Under the pieces are notes generated by a model. The model saw nothing but the letters and a program-made list of their open reading frames with translations. It ran no database searches and had not been told where the DNA came from. Positions 1-8,072 of a stretch of 14,021 nt of DNA are shown in pieces (within the stretch, counting starts at the first letter, position 1; each line of letters opens with the position of its first letter). Where the stretch lies: positions 1 to 14,021 of the forward strand of contig UQJE01000066.1 in assembly GCA_900541345.1 (NCBI GenBank), written 5' to 3'. This DNA is from an uncultured Blautia sp. GTDB taxonomy: Bacteria > Bacillota > Clostridia > Lachnospirales > Lachnospiraceae. The position numbers and the translations under genes are program-made.

Positions 1-2
1 TC

Positions 3-2213
3 CCGGCAGAGCGTATTTTCCGTTTTGGAAAAGAAGATAACTTCTGGGAGCATGGCGCAGGTCCGTGTGGTCCGTGTTCTGAAATTTATTATGACAGAGG
101 GGAAAAATACGGCTGTGGTAAGGAAGGCTGCACAGTGGGATGCGAATGCGACCGTTACATGGAAGTATGGAACAACGTATTTACCCAGTTTGAAAATGAC
201 GGAAACGGTAACTACGAAACTCTGAAACAGAAAAATATTGATACAGGTATGGGATTGGAGCGTCTTGCAGTTGTTGTTCAGGACGTAGATTCTATTTTTG
301 ACGTGGATACTATCTGCTCTCTTCGTAACCTTGTATGTGAGATTGCAGGAAAAGAGTATGGAAAAGAATACAATGATGATGTTTCCATTCGCCTGATTAC
401 AGACCATATTCGTTCTGCAACATTTATGATTTCTGACGGTATCATGCCAACAAATGAGGGAAGAGGATATGTACTTCGTCGTCTGATTCGCCGCGCAGCA
501 CGTCATGGACGTCTTCTTGGCATTCAGGGAGATTTCCTTGCAAAATTAAGTGCAGAGGTTATCAATGGTTCAAAAGACGGTTATCCGGAGCTTGAGGAGA
601 AGAAGGATTTTATCTTTAAGGTTCTTACAAATGAGGAAAACCAGTTTAATAAGACTATTGATCAGGGACTTCGCATTCTTTCCGATATGGAAGAAGAGAT
701 GAAGGCAGCAGGAGAGAAGACTCTCTCCGGAGAAAATGCGTTTAAATTATACGATACTTACGGATTCCCTCTTGATCTTACAAAAGAAATCCTGGAAGAA
801 AAGGGTTACGGAATCGATGAAAAAGGCTTCCAGGCTGCAATGGAAGAACAGCGTGTGAAAGCCCGCGAAGCGCGTGAAGTCACAAACTATATGGGTGCAG
901 ATGCTACTGTTTACGATGAAATCGATGCTTCTGTCACAACAGAATTTGTAGGATATGAACATCTTTCTTTTGATTCCGAGGTTACAGTTCTCACAACAGA
1001 GAATGAAATCGTAGCTTCTCTTATGGAAGGACAGAAGGGAACGGTATTTGTAAAAGAGACGCCTTTCTATGCAACAATGGGTGGACAGGAAGGCGATACC
1101 GGTGTGATTGAGACAGAAAACGGAAAATTCGTAGTAGAAGATACCATCAAGCTTCGCGGAGGCAAATTCGGTCACGTGGGCCACATGGAATCCGGTATGC
1201 TTTCCCAGGGAGAGACTGTTTCTCTGAAAGTAAATACATCTGCAAGAAGAGATACAGAGAAAAATCACAGCGCAACACACCTTCTTCAGAAAGCACTGAA
1301 AACAGTTCTTGGCACACATGTAGAGCAGAAAGGATCTCTCGTGACACCGGACAGACTTCGTTTCGACTTTGCACATTTCCAGGCTATGACACCGGAAGAA
1401 ATTGAAAAGACAGAAGCACTTGTAAATGAGCAGATTCAGGCAGGACTTTCTGTAATCACGGATGTAATGGACATTGAGGAAGCAAAAAAATCAGGAGCAA
1501 TGGCTCTCTTTGGAGAAAAGTATGATCAGAAGGTTCGTGTTGTTTCTATGGGAGACTTCTCGAAAGAACTTTGCGGTGGTACGCACGTTTCCAATACAAG
1601 TTCCATTATGCTTTTTAAGATTCTTTCTGAATCCGGTATTGCAGCAGGTGTGCGCCGTATTGAGGCTCTGACCGGAAATGCAGTTCTGGAATATTATAAG
1701 AAACAGGAGGCGCTTTTACAGGAGGCTTCCAAAGCTCTGAAAGCAAACTCAGGAGAAATTCTTGAGAAGATTGCGCATCTTCAGGAGGAAGTAAAAACAC
1801 TTCAGAGTGAAAACGAATCCCTGAAGAGCAAAATGGCACAGGGTTCTCTTGGAAACGTTATGGATAAGGTTGTGGAAGTAGACGGAGTGAAGCTTCTCGC
1901 TGCAAAAGTAGAAGGTGTGGATATGAATGGCCTTCGTGACCTTGGTGACAGCCTGAAAGAAAAGCTGGGAGAAGGCGTTGTCCTTCTTGCGGCAGTAAAC
2001 GGCGGAAAAGTAAATCTTCTTGCAATGGTAACAGAGAGTGCACAGAAGGCAGGCGCTCATGCAGGAAACCTTGTGAAAGCAGCGGCAGCCATTGTTGGCG
2101 GAGGCGGCGGCGGACGTCCGAACATGGCGCAGGCAGGCGGCAAGAATCCGGAAAAAGCAGATGAGGCAGTAGAAGCAGCAGCAGAAATTTTAAAGGGACA
2201 GCTTTCTAAATAA
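3..2213 (+). CDS. alaS: Alanyl-tRNA synthetase, 5'-truncated by window edge
   Basis: This enzyme attaches alanine to tRNA-Ala in the cytoplasm and hydrolyses mischarged Ser- or Gly-tRNA. The frame is open from base 3 with no start in view, giving 736 residues. The family is usually about 870-880 residues, so roughly 140 N-terminal residues lie upstream. The class II catalytic core is recognisable from GPCGPCSEIYYDRG near the beginning and DTGMGLERLA (about nt 240-275). The editing domain carries the zinc ligands as HSATH (codons at 1266 and 1278) and CGGTH (Cys codon 1572, His codon 1584). The C-terminal C-Ala part contains a helical stretch (about nt 1690-1850) and the Gly-rich GGGGGGRPNMAQAGG motif, and ends in LKGQLSK. 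All diagnostic residues in view are intact. I see no convincing hairpin terminator before the rpsU promoter. Confidence 0.97.
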   Translation, partial: PAERIFRFGKEDNFWEHGAGPCGPCSEIYYDRGEKYGCGKEGCTVGCECDRYMEVWNNVFTQFENDGNGNYETLKQKNIDTGMGLERLAVVVQDVDSIFDVDTICSLRNLVCEIAGKEYGKEYNDDVSIRLITDHIRSATFMISDGIMPTNEGRGYVLRRLIRRAARHGRLLGIQGDFLAKLSAEVINGSKDGYPELEEKKDFIFKVLTNEENQFNKTIDQGLRILSDMEEEMKAAGEKTLSGENAFKLYDTYGFPLDLTKEILEEKGYGIDEKGFQAAMEEQRVKAREAREVTNYMGADATVYDEIDASVTTEFVGYEHLSFDSEVTVLTTENEIVASLMEGQKGTVFVKETPFYATMGGQEGDTGVIETENGKFVVEDTIKLRGGKFGHVGHMESGMLSQGETVSLKVNTSARRDTEKNHSATHLLQKALKTVLGTHVEQKGSLVTPDRLRFDFAHFQAMTPEEIEKTEALVNEQIQAGLSVITDVMDIEEAKKSGAMALFGEKYDQKVRVVSMGDFSKELCGGTHVSNTSSIMLFKILSESGIAAGVRRIEALTGNAVLEYYKKQEALLQEASKALKANSGEILEKIAHLQEEVKTLQSENESLKSKMAQGSLGNVMDKVVEVDGVKLLAAKVEGVDMNGLRDLGDSLKEKLGEGVVLLAAVNGGKVNLLAMVTESAQKAGAHAGNLVKAAAAIVGGGGGGRPNMAQAGGKNPEKADEAVEAAAEILKGQLSK

Positions 2214-2240
2214 TTTTTTTGCAAAATTAACCAAAAGATG

Positions 2241-2270
2241 TTGACGAACCTTAAGGCTATGATATATAAT
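2241..2270 (+). promoter_or_regulatory. Sigma-A type promoter of rpsU
   Basis: A -35 TTGACG (2241-2246) and a perfect -10 TATAAT (2265-2270) are separated by 18 bp. It lies 28 bases after the alaS stop and about 80 bases before the rpsU start, so rpsU has its own promoter and a leader of about 70 nt. Confidence 0.8.
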
Positions 2271-2325
2271 ACTAATCGTGCAAGAAAAATACCCAGACAG
2301 TTGTATTTAAGCACAATCTACAACT

Positions 2326-2341
2326 GGAGGGAGGTTAGGTG
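2326..2341 (+). promoter_or_regulatory. Unusual ribosome-binding region of rpsU
   Basis: A very strong GGAGGGAGG (2326-2334) stands 14 bases from the rpsU ATG, which is too far for the usual 5-9 base spacing. A weaker AGGTG (2337-2341) is at a normal 7-base distance. The strong site is instead optimally placed (6 bases) for a GTG at 2341, which opens a six-codon frame overlapping the rpsU start and ending with TAA at 2359-2361. Whether that mini-frame is translated is unknown. Confidence 0.45.
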
Positions 2342-2348
2342 TGAGTCT

Positions 2349-2525
2349 ATGTCAAATGTAATCGTAAAAGAGAACGAGACTTTAGATAGCGCTCTTCGCA
2401 GATTTAAGAGAAGCTGTGCTAAAGCAGGAATTCAGCAGGAAATCCGCAAGAGAGAGCATTACGAGAAACCAAGCGTTCGTCGTAAGAAAAAATCTGAAGC
2501 CGCAAGAAAACGTAAATATAATTAA
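2349..2525 (+). CDS. rpsU: Small ribosomal subunit protein bS21
   Basis: This 58-residue basic protein of the 30S subunit sits near the 3' end of 16S rRNA, where mRNA ribosome sites are recognised. The sequence begins MSNVIVKENETLDSALRRFK, has the family's RSCAKAGI segment, and ends in the Lys/Arg-rich tail KKKSEAARKRKYN. The length is that of typical Firmicutes bS21. The open frame extends upstream to an ATG at 2238, but that start lies before the promoter -10, so 2349 is the real start. It is a single-gene unit with its own promoter and a hairpin terminator 14 bases after the stop. In many Firmicutes a YqeY-like gene follows rpsU; here cls does. Confidence 0.97.
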   Translation: MSNVIVKENETLDSALRRFKRSCAKAGIQQEIRKREHYEKPSVRRKKKSEAARKRKYN

Positions 2526-2537
2526 TTGTGCGCAAAA

Positions 2538-2565
2538 GTCCCTGGCTGTTTAGTCAGGGATTTTT
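2538..2565 (+). terminator. Intrinsic terminator of rpsU
   Basis: TCCCTGGC (2539-2546) pairs with GTCAGGGA (2553-2560), an 8-bp stem with one G-U pair and a 6-base loop, followed directly by five T residues (2561-2565). It starts 13 bases after the rpsU stop. Confidence 0.9.
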
Positions 2566-2612
2566 AATATGACAGAGGAAACTCAGTGATTTTCTGCTGA
2601 TTGAGGTGAAGA

Positions 2613-4214
2613 ATGATTTACAGAAACAATATTGAAAAGATAAAAAAGAAGAAAAGTGTAATTATGCGTATGCTAAATGTTGTGGTAAAAATATTGTTTA
2701 ACCGCATTTTTTACGTGGCGCTTGCCCTTTTGATCCAGTTAGTATGGATTTTCCTGATCGCGGCAAAATTTGTGGGATATTCCCAGTATATTTCTATGGC
2801 ACTTGAGGTTGTGACGATTGTTGTTGTCCTTTGGATTGTAAATAAGAAAATCAACCCTTCTTATAAACTTGCATGGACCATGCTGATCCTATGTATTCCT
2901 GTGTTTGGCGTTCTTTTGTACCTTTTGTTTGGACAGTCGCGAATTGCGACGGTAATGGAAGAAAGTTTTGAAAAGATTCTGGCTGAGACAAGTGAGTATT
3001 TAAAAGAAAATGCAGAGACAAGAGAAGCTTTGGAAAAAGAAGACCTTTCCGCATCTAGACAGTCATTATACATTAAAGAGTATTCAGGATATCCTTTAAA
3101 CAGAAACACGGAAGCAGAGTATTTTCAGGTGGGGGATGATATGTTTCCTGTTTTTGTAAGGGAACTGAATGAGGCGAAACATTATATTTTTATTGAATAT
3201 TACATTATTAACGATGGAGTAATGTGGCAGACAATTTTGGGAATTTTGGAAAAGAAAGCCGCCGAGGGTGTGGACGTGCGTCTGATGTACGATGGATTCG
3301 GCTGCCTGACGACACTTCCCAATAAATATTATGAGGAGCTTCGCAAAAAAGGCATCAAATGTGTAGTGTTTAACCGTTTCCGGCCTCTTTTAAATATTAT
3401 TCAGAATAACCGGGATCACAGAAAACTGTGTATTATAGACGGACATACAGGATTTACAGGCGGTGTGAATCTGGCAGATGAGTATATTAATCAGAAGGAG
3501 CGTTTCGGACACTGGAAGGATACGGCAATCATGTTAAAAGGCGAAGCCGTATGGAATATGACCGCCATGTTTTTACATATGTGGAAGGTAGTAAACCGTA
3601 CAGAGGAAGAAAAGCCATATGATTATTATTTGCCTCATACATTCCACCCGGAGCCGTTTGAGGGAAGCGGATACGTACAGCCTTTCTGTGATACGCCTCT
3701 TGATCATGAGACAGTGGGAGAGAACGTATACATGAATATTATCAACAGGGCAAAGGAATACGTATATATCTGTACGCCGTATCTGATTATTGATAATGAA
3801 ATGATGACAGCCCTCTGCCTTGCTGCAAAAAGTGGTATAGACGTGCGTCTTATGACTCCGGGTATCCCGGATAAGAAAATTGTATTTTTACTTACCCAGT
3901 CTTATTACGAACAGCTTCTTGAGGCAGGAGTAAAAATTTACGAATATCAGCCGGGCTTCCTTCATGCAAAATCTTTTGTATGTGATGATAAAATCGGCGT
4001 GGTAGGAACTATTAACCTGGATTATAGAAGCCTGTATCTTCATTTTGAAGATGGCGTATGGCTTTATAAAAACAGCGTAATTGAAGATATTAAAGCGGAT
4101 TTCCTTAATACTTTGGAATACTGCAATCCGATCAGTCTTGAATTCTGCAGAGGACGTTCTCTTCCTATAAGAGCCATGCAGAGTGTTCTGCGTCTCTTTG
4201 CGCCTATGATGTAA
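2613..4214 (+). CDS. cls: Cardiolipin synthase (phospholipase D superfamily)
   Basis: This membrane enzyme condenses two phosphatidylglycerol molecules into cardiolipin plus glycerol. The 533-residue protein has N-terminal hydrophobic segments at about 31-53, 58-77 and 86-107. Two phospholipase D catalytic motifs follow: H269-R-K271 with D276 leading to GGVN, and H451-A-K453 with D458 leading to GTINLDYRS. Both HKD motifs are complete, so the enzyme should be active. The length is slightly above the usual 480-510 because of a Lys-rich N-terminal extension. The start at 2613 is chosen because GAGGTG (2603-2608) lies 4 bases before it; Met codons at 2664 and 2670 have weaker upstream sequence. 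I see no consensus promoter between the rpsU terminator and this gene, so read-through or a weak promoter may drive it. Confidence 0.95.
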   Translation: MIYRNNIEKIKKKKSVIMRMLNVVVKILFNRIFYVALALLIQLVWIFLIAAKFVGYSQYISMALEVVTIVVVLWIVNKKINPSYKLAWTMLILCIPVFGVLLYLLFGQSRIATVMEESFEKILAETSEYLKENAETREALEKEDLSASRQSLYIKEYSGYPLNRNTEAEYFQVGDDMFPVFVRELNEAKHYIFIEYYIINDGVMWQTILGILEKKAAEGVDVRLMYDGFGCLTTLPNKYYEELRKKGIKCVVFNRFRPLLNIIQNNRDHRKLCIIDGHTGFTGGVNLADEYINQKERFGHWKDTAIMLKGEAVWNMTAMFLHMWKVVNRTEEEKPYDYYLPHTFHPEPFEGSGYVQPFCDTPLDHETVGENVYMNIINRAKEYVYICTPYLIIDNEMMTALCLAAKSGIDVRLMTPGIPDKKIVFLLTQSYYEQLLEAGVKIYEYQPGFLHAKSFVCDDKIGVVGTINLDYRSLYLHFEDGVWLYKNSVIEDIKADFLNTLEYCNPISLEFCRGRSLPIRAMQSVLRLFAPMM

Positions 4215-4229
4215 ATAAAAAAGAAAGAC

Positions 4230-4273
4230 AAAAGTACCGTTTCCCTGGTTTGAGGAGACGGTACTTTTATTTT
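4230..4273. terminator. Bidirectional terminator between cls and the ABC operon
   Basis: AAAAGTACCGTTTCC (4230-4244) pairs with bases 4254-4268, a 15-bp stem with one G-U pair and a 9-base loop. T-rich sequence follows on the right (4265-4273) and A-rich sequence precedes on the left (4214-4226), so it can stop transcription from both strands. It sits 15 bases after the cls stop and 15 bases beyond the stop of the converging permease gene. Confidence 0.9.
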
Positions 4274-4283
4274 CGCTTTTATG

Positions 4284-6386
4284 TTAAAGAGAAAGCTGGC
4301 GTTTGATTGCTTGAACAGTAGCCCGATACACACCGTAAAGGAACATACCCAGTACTGCGAAAGAAGTGATGCTGAGGAGAATGCTGGTTACTTCGGAATG
4401 AGAAATTCGGTTATCGTTTATGAAGAGAATCATAAAGAAAACAAATCCCATTGCCGTGATACCTACAACAGAAGGTGTTAAAAATACGCTGGTACACTGT
4501 TTTTTAACTTCCTGTGTAAGAAATTCCGGGGATGCTCCAAGACGCTTTAAGTCTTCAAAAAGATAGCGGTTGTTAAGTGCTATGGTCTGGCAGCGTGTGT
4601 GAAGAATGATGCAGGCTGCAATGAGACATACAATAAAAATGAACAGGAACATCATAATATAAACAGAATAGGTCATCAGAAAATCGTGGGAATTTAATAT
4701 CTGAAATACCGGCATATATGCCCATTCTGTCCGGAAAGCGGTAGAGTCTGGGTCGCTTTTTTTGAAACGTTCCACATCGGCGGCAAAATCATCGTATGAA
4801 ATCCCTGCTTTTTCGTGGTTTGTCTTTGTGTAAAGGTCAACGTAGTAAGGCATATAGCAGGAATCGTCCGTTTGTTTTACAATGGTGCGGAATAAATGAT
4901 AGGCAAACTCGTAATTATCTTCGCCGTTTACATTGAAAAGAGAAAGTTTTCCTCGGTATTCTTCCGTAAGATTCCGGGAAATTTTTTCATAATCGCTGTC
5001 GTCCAGAACCATATAGCCTTCTCGTTTAAATAAAAGATCATAGTGGAGAAAACCTGCAAATTCTGTGGGGAGTGTTTCTTTTGTCACAGGATTTGTAATG
5101 AGAGAGCCGTAAGTAGAAAGATGATAAGTGGCAACTTCTTCTGTATCGGAAATTGCCATGAATGTGCCCGGCAGCACGTCGGTTTTCTGTCCTGTGATAC
5201 AGTTAAAAGCGGTTTCTGACATACAGGTTCTCAGAGAGGCAAGTTCATTGTAAACGGTTTTAAAATGTCCGTCGGGCATAACGTACTGTGATTCACCGTC
5301 AAAAGCAAGGAAAACATAGTCTGCTTCTGTCCAGTCTTTCAGAGATACGTTATGCTCTGCAGCAATCTCTGTCACTTTTTCTTTATCCGGCATATTCTGG
5401 TCTGCCCGATAAGGGAAGAGATAGGCATAAGGTTTTGGTGCGTTGGCAGTGAGCTGAGGCCCCATCACGCTGAAAATATAGCCGGAGGCAAAGCAGGCGC
5501 CTGCAATGAGGGCGGTTCCTACAAGAAGATTGTTGACAGTCTGTTTTCCCTGAAATTTCATCATGCTGCGGCTTATAATATTTTTATAAGGTTTTTTTCT
5601 GTGAGAAATCCAGCCGTGTACCACGGTATGGAGAACTACAAGGTAAAGACCTATAAATACAGGGGCATAGGAGAGATTTACCCATGCAGGAGGCATGGCA
5701 GAGAAAGTCTCCATGTAGAATGTGGGTGTATAATATCCCAGTAAAAAGCCTGCAAAAATAAGAAGAAAACCAACAGGACCGCACCATTTGCCGGGAGTTT
5801 TTACCGGCTCATTTTTATGTTCTTCGTGGATTACATCCAGAATATTGGTTCTCATAAGGTAGCGGTTTGCAAGAGCCAGTGAAAAAATAACCACAAGGAG
5901 AGCAAAAAATACGGGAATGAATAAACAGCTCAGGTTTAAGTTCAGTACCATATCGGAGCTGTCGATAATAATAAGTCGAAATCCGTTCCACAGAATCCAT
6001 ACAAGAGGAAACCCTGCGAGAATGCCTGCGATGGAGGCGGAGGAACTTAAAAACAGAACTTCTTTAAAAAGTCCGGGAGCCAGGCGTTTTTTAGAAGCGC
6101 CAAGCGCCATGAGAACACCGAGTTGCTTTGATTTTTTGCGGAAAAACAGACTTGCTGCATAAATGGTAAAAACGCCGCAGCCAAAAAGCGTCAGTGAAAA
6201 AATGGCTATCATCTGTTTTCTGCTGTCTCCTCCTTCCGGAAATACAAGCTGTACTGTAGGGGAGAGCATGAGGATTGAATAAGCGGAGATCAGCATCAGC
6301 GCAATAAAATTGCAGAACAGATAAAGTCGTGCCTGTTTATAATCTGCTTTTTGAAGTTTTCTTTCCAGATCTTTCATTATCTTCAT
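4284..6386 (-). CDS. ABC transporter permease, FtsX/BceB-like, 10 TM with large extracellular domain
   Basis: This is the membrane subunit of an ABC transporter of the BceB/MacB-FtsX class, a group that often handles antimicrobial peptides or lipid-II-binding compounds. The 700 residues show hydrophobic segments at about 21-43, 58-82, 108-133, 152-174, 204-222, 236-256 and 286-307. A hydrophilic region of about 255 residues (310-565) follows, then segments at about 567-595, 632-656 and 668-690. That is the BceB order: seven helices, an extracellular domain, then three helices. Cytoplasmic loops carry the typical FtsX cues KSKQLGVLMALGASKKRL (85-102) and LKRLGASPEFL (613-623). The extracellular domain matches nothing I can name. 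The start overlaps the ATPase stop as ATGA (6386-6383), which implies translational coupling; Met4 (6377) is the alternative. The substrate cannot be read from sequence. Confidence 0.9.
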   Translation of the reverse strand: MKIMKDLERKLQKADYKQARLYLFCNFIALMLISAYSILMLSPTVQLVFPEGGDSRKQMIAIFSLTLFGCGVFTIYAASLFFRKKSKQLGVLMALGASKKRLAPGLFKEVLFLSSSASIAGILAGFPLVWILWNGFRLIIIDSSDMVLNLNLSCLFIPVFFALLVVIFSLALANRYLMRTNILDVIHEEHKNEPVKTPGKWCGPVGFLLIFAGFLLGYYTPTFYMETFSAMPPAWVNLSYAPVFIGLYLVVLHTVVHGWISHRKKPYKNIISRSMMKFQGKQTVNNLLVGTALIAGACFASGYIFSVMGPQLTANAPKPYAYLFPYRADQNMPDKEKVTEIAAEHNVSLKDWTEADYVFLAFDGESQYVMPDGHFKTVYNELASLRTCMSETAFNCITGQKTDVLPGTFMAISDTEEVATYHLSTYGSLITNPVTKETLPTEFAGFLHYDLLFKREGYMVLDDSDYEKISRNLTEEYRGKLSLFNVNGEDNYEFAYHLFRTIVKQTDDSCYMPYYVDLYTKTNHEKAGISYDDFAADVERFKKSDPDSTAFRTEWAYMPVFQILNSHDFLMTYSVYIMMFLFIFIVCLIAACIILHTRCQTIALNNRYLFEDLKRLGASPEFLTQEVKKQCTSVFLTPSVVGITAMGFVFFMILFINDNRISHSEVTSILLSITSFAVLGMFLYGVYRATVQAIKRQLSL

Positions 6387-7126
6387 AATTCTTCACTCAT
6401 TTCTTTTATAGTATTCAGAAGCTGGCTATGGAAAAGTTGTTGGCTTCCATGATTTTCAAGCTGTTTATAAATAGTTCCATCTTTTAAAAGAATAACCCGG
6501 TCGCAAAACGAAGCGGAAAAACTATCGTGGGTTACCATAAGAATGGTGGCATCCATTTGAGAGCGGGCTGCTTCGAAAGATTCAATAACTTTAAGACTTG
6601 ATTTGCTGTCAAGGTTTCCCGTCGGTTCATCTGCCAGAAGAAGGAGAGGGTTATTAATGAGGCTTCTTGCAACGGCTGTTCTCTGGCGTTCTCCGCCGGA
6701 AACATCTGCTGGATATTTGTTTTTTATATGTTCAATTCCAAAGAGAGAGAGAAGTTTATCTGCCCGTTTCTGGGCATCGTTTCCCACATCTTCTTTTATG
6801 ATTCTGGGAATCAGAATATTTTCCCGTATGGTAAGTCCGTCAAGAAGCATGAAATCCTGAAATATAAAGCCAAGCTTTTCGTTGCGGACTTTTGCGAGCT
6901 GGACTTCATCGAGAGCTGCAATATTTTGTCCTCCCAGAGTGATGCTTCCCCTGTCAAAGGGAATATAACAGGAAATACAGTTTAAAAGTGTGCTTTTTCC
7001 AGAACCGGAAGGTCCCATGACTGCTACAAATTCCCCTTTCGCAACCTGAAAGGAAATACCTTTCAGAACAGGGTACTGTATTTTGCCGGTGTAATAAGAT
7101 TTTTCCAGATTTTTTACATATAACAT
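6383..7126 (-). CDS. ABC transporter ATP-binding protein, BceA/LolD-like
   Basis: This cytoplasmic ATPase powers the FtsX-type permease encoded directly after it. Counting from the ATG at 7132 (249 residues), it has a Walker A motif GPSGSGKST (40-48), a Q-loop FIFQDFMLL with Q92, the signature VSGGERQR (144-151), Walker B LLLLADEP (163-170) with E169, D-loop GNLD and the switch histidine in MVTHD (H202). All catalytic parts are present, and ADEPTGNLD is typical of the MacB/LolD/BceA group. I prefer the start at 7126 (247 residues), because the AGG of GGCAGG at 7140-7135 lies 8 bases before it but only 2 bases before the ATG at 7132. The gene diverges from the LytTR regulator gene and is probably controlled from the repeat-bearing region between them. 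Confidence 0.92.
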   Translation of the reverse strand: MLYVKNLEKSYYTGKIQYPVLKGISFQVAKGEFVAVMGPSGSGKSTLLNCISCYIPFDRGSITLGGQNIAALDEVQLAKVRNEKLGFIFQDFMLLDGLTIRENILIPRIIKEDVGNDAQKRADKLLSLFGIEHIKNKYPADVSGGERQRTAVARSLINNPLLLLADEPTGNLDSKSSLKVIESFEAARSQMDATILMVTHDSFSASFCDRVILLKDGTIYKQLENHGSQQLFHSQLLNTIKEMSEEL

Positions 7127-7132
7127 AATCAT

Positions 7133-7347
7133 TACCTGCCTTTCATTTGTTGAAGCAATCGTAACATAAAAAGAAAAAGCAGTGGAAAGGGGATGTCATA
7201 TCCGGCAGATTCTATGTAAAGTTTTGCAAATGCCTGCGGAGGTTGTAAAGTTTTGCGCTTCTGATGTAAAGTTTGGGAGTTGTCCGGTTGCAAACAAAAG
7301 GAGGGAATGATAAAGTATAAAAGACAAAATACAGAAGGAGAAAAAAT
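7133..7347. promoter_or_regulatory. Divergent control region between ABC operon and LytTR/GHKL operon
   Basis: This 215-base gap separates two divergent operons and must hold both promoters. It contains three direct TGTAAAGTTT repeats (listed separately). For the plus strand, a -10-like TATAAA (7316-7321) lies before the regulator gene, but the nearest -35-like TTGCAA (7288-7293) is 22 bp away, so the promoter is not consensus. On the minus strand I found no well-spaced -35/-10 pair. Poor core promoters beside repeated sites fit activator-dependent transcription. No AgrD-like peptide gene is visible here. Confidence 0.6.
7215..7276 (+). promoter_or_regulatory. Three direct repeats resembling LytTR-protein binding sites
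   Basis: TGTAAAGTTTTGC occurs at 7215-7227 and again, identical, at 7244-7256. TGTAAAGTTTGG follows at 7265-7276. All three share TGTAAAGTTT on the same strand. The start-to-start distances are 29 and 21 bp, and the 21-bp pair is two helical turns apart, as is typical of LytTR regulators. TAAAGTTTTG matches the AgrA-type TACAGTTAAG in 7 of 10 positions. The adjacent gene encodes a LytTR regulator, which makes it the obvious candidate to bind here. Binding is inferred. Confidence 0.65.
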
Positions 7348-8067
7348 ATGCTTCGGATTGCTATATGTGATGATGATATAAATGCAAGAGATGCTCTTCA
7401 TATTCAGCTTGAGAGTATTCTTATGGAAGAAACAGAAAAAATCGTCTATGAGTTTGTTGCCGGACAGACGGTTGTAAACTGGCTTTTGAAACATCCGGGA
7501 GAGATTGATCTTTTGTTTCTTGATGTAGAAATGCCGGGGTTAAACGGAATGGAGACAGCAGAAAGAATCCGGGAATTTGACAAAAATATGATTCTTGTAT
7601 TTGTGACAGGATATACGGATTATGTGTTTGACGGATACCGTGTGGGAGCCCTGGATTACGTGATAAAGCCGGCAGTAAAAGAGCGGCTTTCTGAGATTAT
7701 GAAGCGTGTGCGGGCACAGATTTTTTCACAGTCGAAAGAGAATTTCGTGTTTCAGAATATAGACGGAACATATCGCTTTTCATATGAAGAAATTTTATAT
7801 TTTTATAGCGAGAGACGGCAGGTTACGGTTGTGACAGAACGGGGAGATTTTACTTTTTACGGAAAATTAGGTGAGGTAGAAAATCAGACAGGCGGAGATT
7901 TTGTGCGGATTCATCAGAGGTATCTTGTAAATGGAAAAAAGGTAAGCCATATCGGAAGCGCTTCTCTTCTCATAGGCGAGGGAGAGAACAGGGCGGAGCT
8001 GCCCATTAGCAGAGGGCTTCGGGAGGCGGCATCGTCAAAGCTTGCAAGAATATTGTTGAGAGGATAA
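7348..8067 (+). CDS. LytTR-family response regulator
   Basis: This is the DNA-binding response regulator of a two-component system, 239 residues, which is the normal size for AgrA/VirR/LytR-type proteins. The receiver domain (about 1-120) has the acidic pocket DDD (8-10), phospho-acceptor D59 in LFLDVEMPGLNG, T87 in FVTGYT and K107 in YVIKPA. The LytTR DNA-binding domain runs from about 131 to 237, with typical pieces FSYEEILYFYSERRQVTV, FVRIHQRYLVN and LPISRGL. The start has a strong AAGGAG (7335-7340) 7 bases before the ATG. The gene is followed 5 bases later by the kinase gene. It diverges from the BceAB-like operon, with LytTR-like repeats between them, which suggests that it regulates both itself and the transporter. 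Confidence 0.95.
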   Translation: MLRIAICDDDINARDALHIQLESILMEETEKIVYEFVAGQTVVNWLLKHPGEIDLLFLDVEMPGLNGMETAERIREFDKNMILVFVTGYTDYVFDGYRVGALDYVIKPAVKERLSEIMKRVRAQIFSQSKENFVFQNIDGTYRFSYEEILYFYSERRQVTVVTERGDFTFYGKLGEVENQTGGDFVRIHQRYLVNGKKVSHIGSASLLIGEGENRAELPISRGLREAASSKLARILLRG

Positions 8068-8072
8068 AACAG

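Noticed and set aside
747..1376. Long open frame (209 codons) on the minus strand within alaS
   Set aside because: It lies opposite conserved AlaRS editing-domain codons, has Cys/Phe-rich low-quality sequence and no ribosome site; it is a shadow of alaS.
2238..2348. N-terminal extension of bS21 from an ATG at 2238
   Set aside because: The extension would begin before the promoter -10 and lacks a ribosome site; bS21 is normally 58 residues from the ATG at 2349.
7132..7494. 120-codon minus-strand frame across the divergent control region and regulator start
   Set aside because: It runs over the LytTR-like repeats and the receiver domain codons, with no recognisable domain, and ends at the ABC ATPase start.
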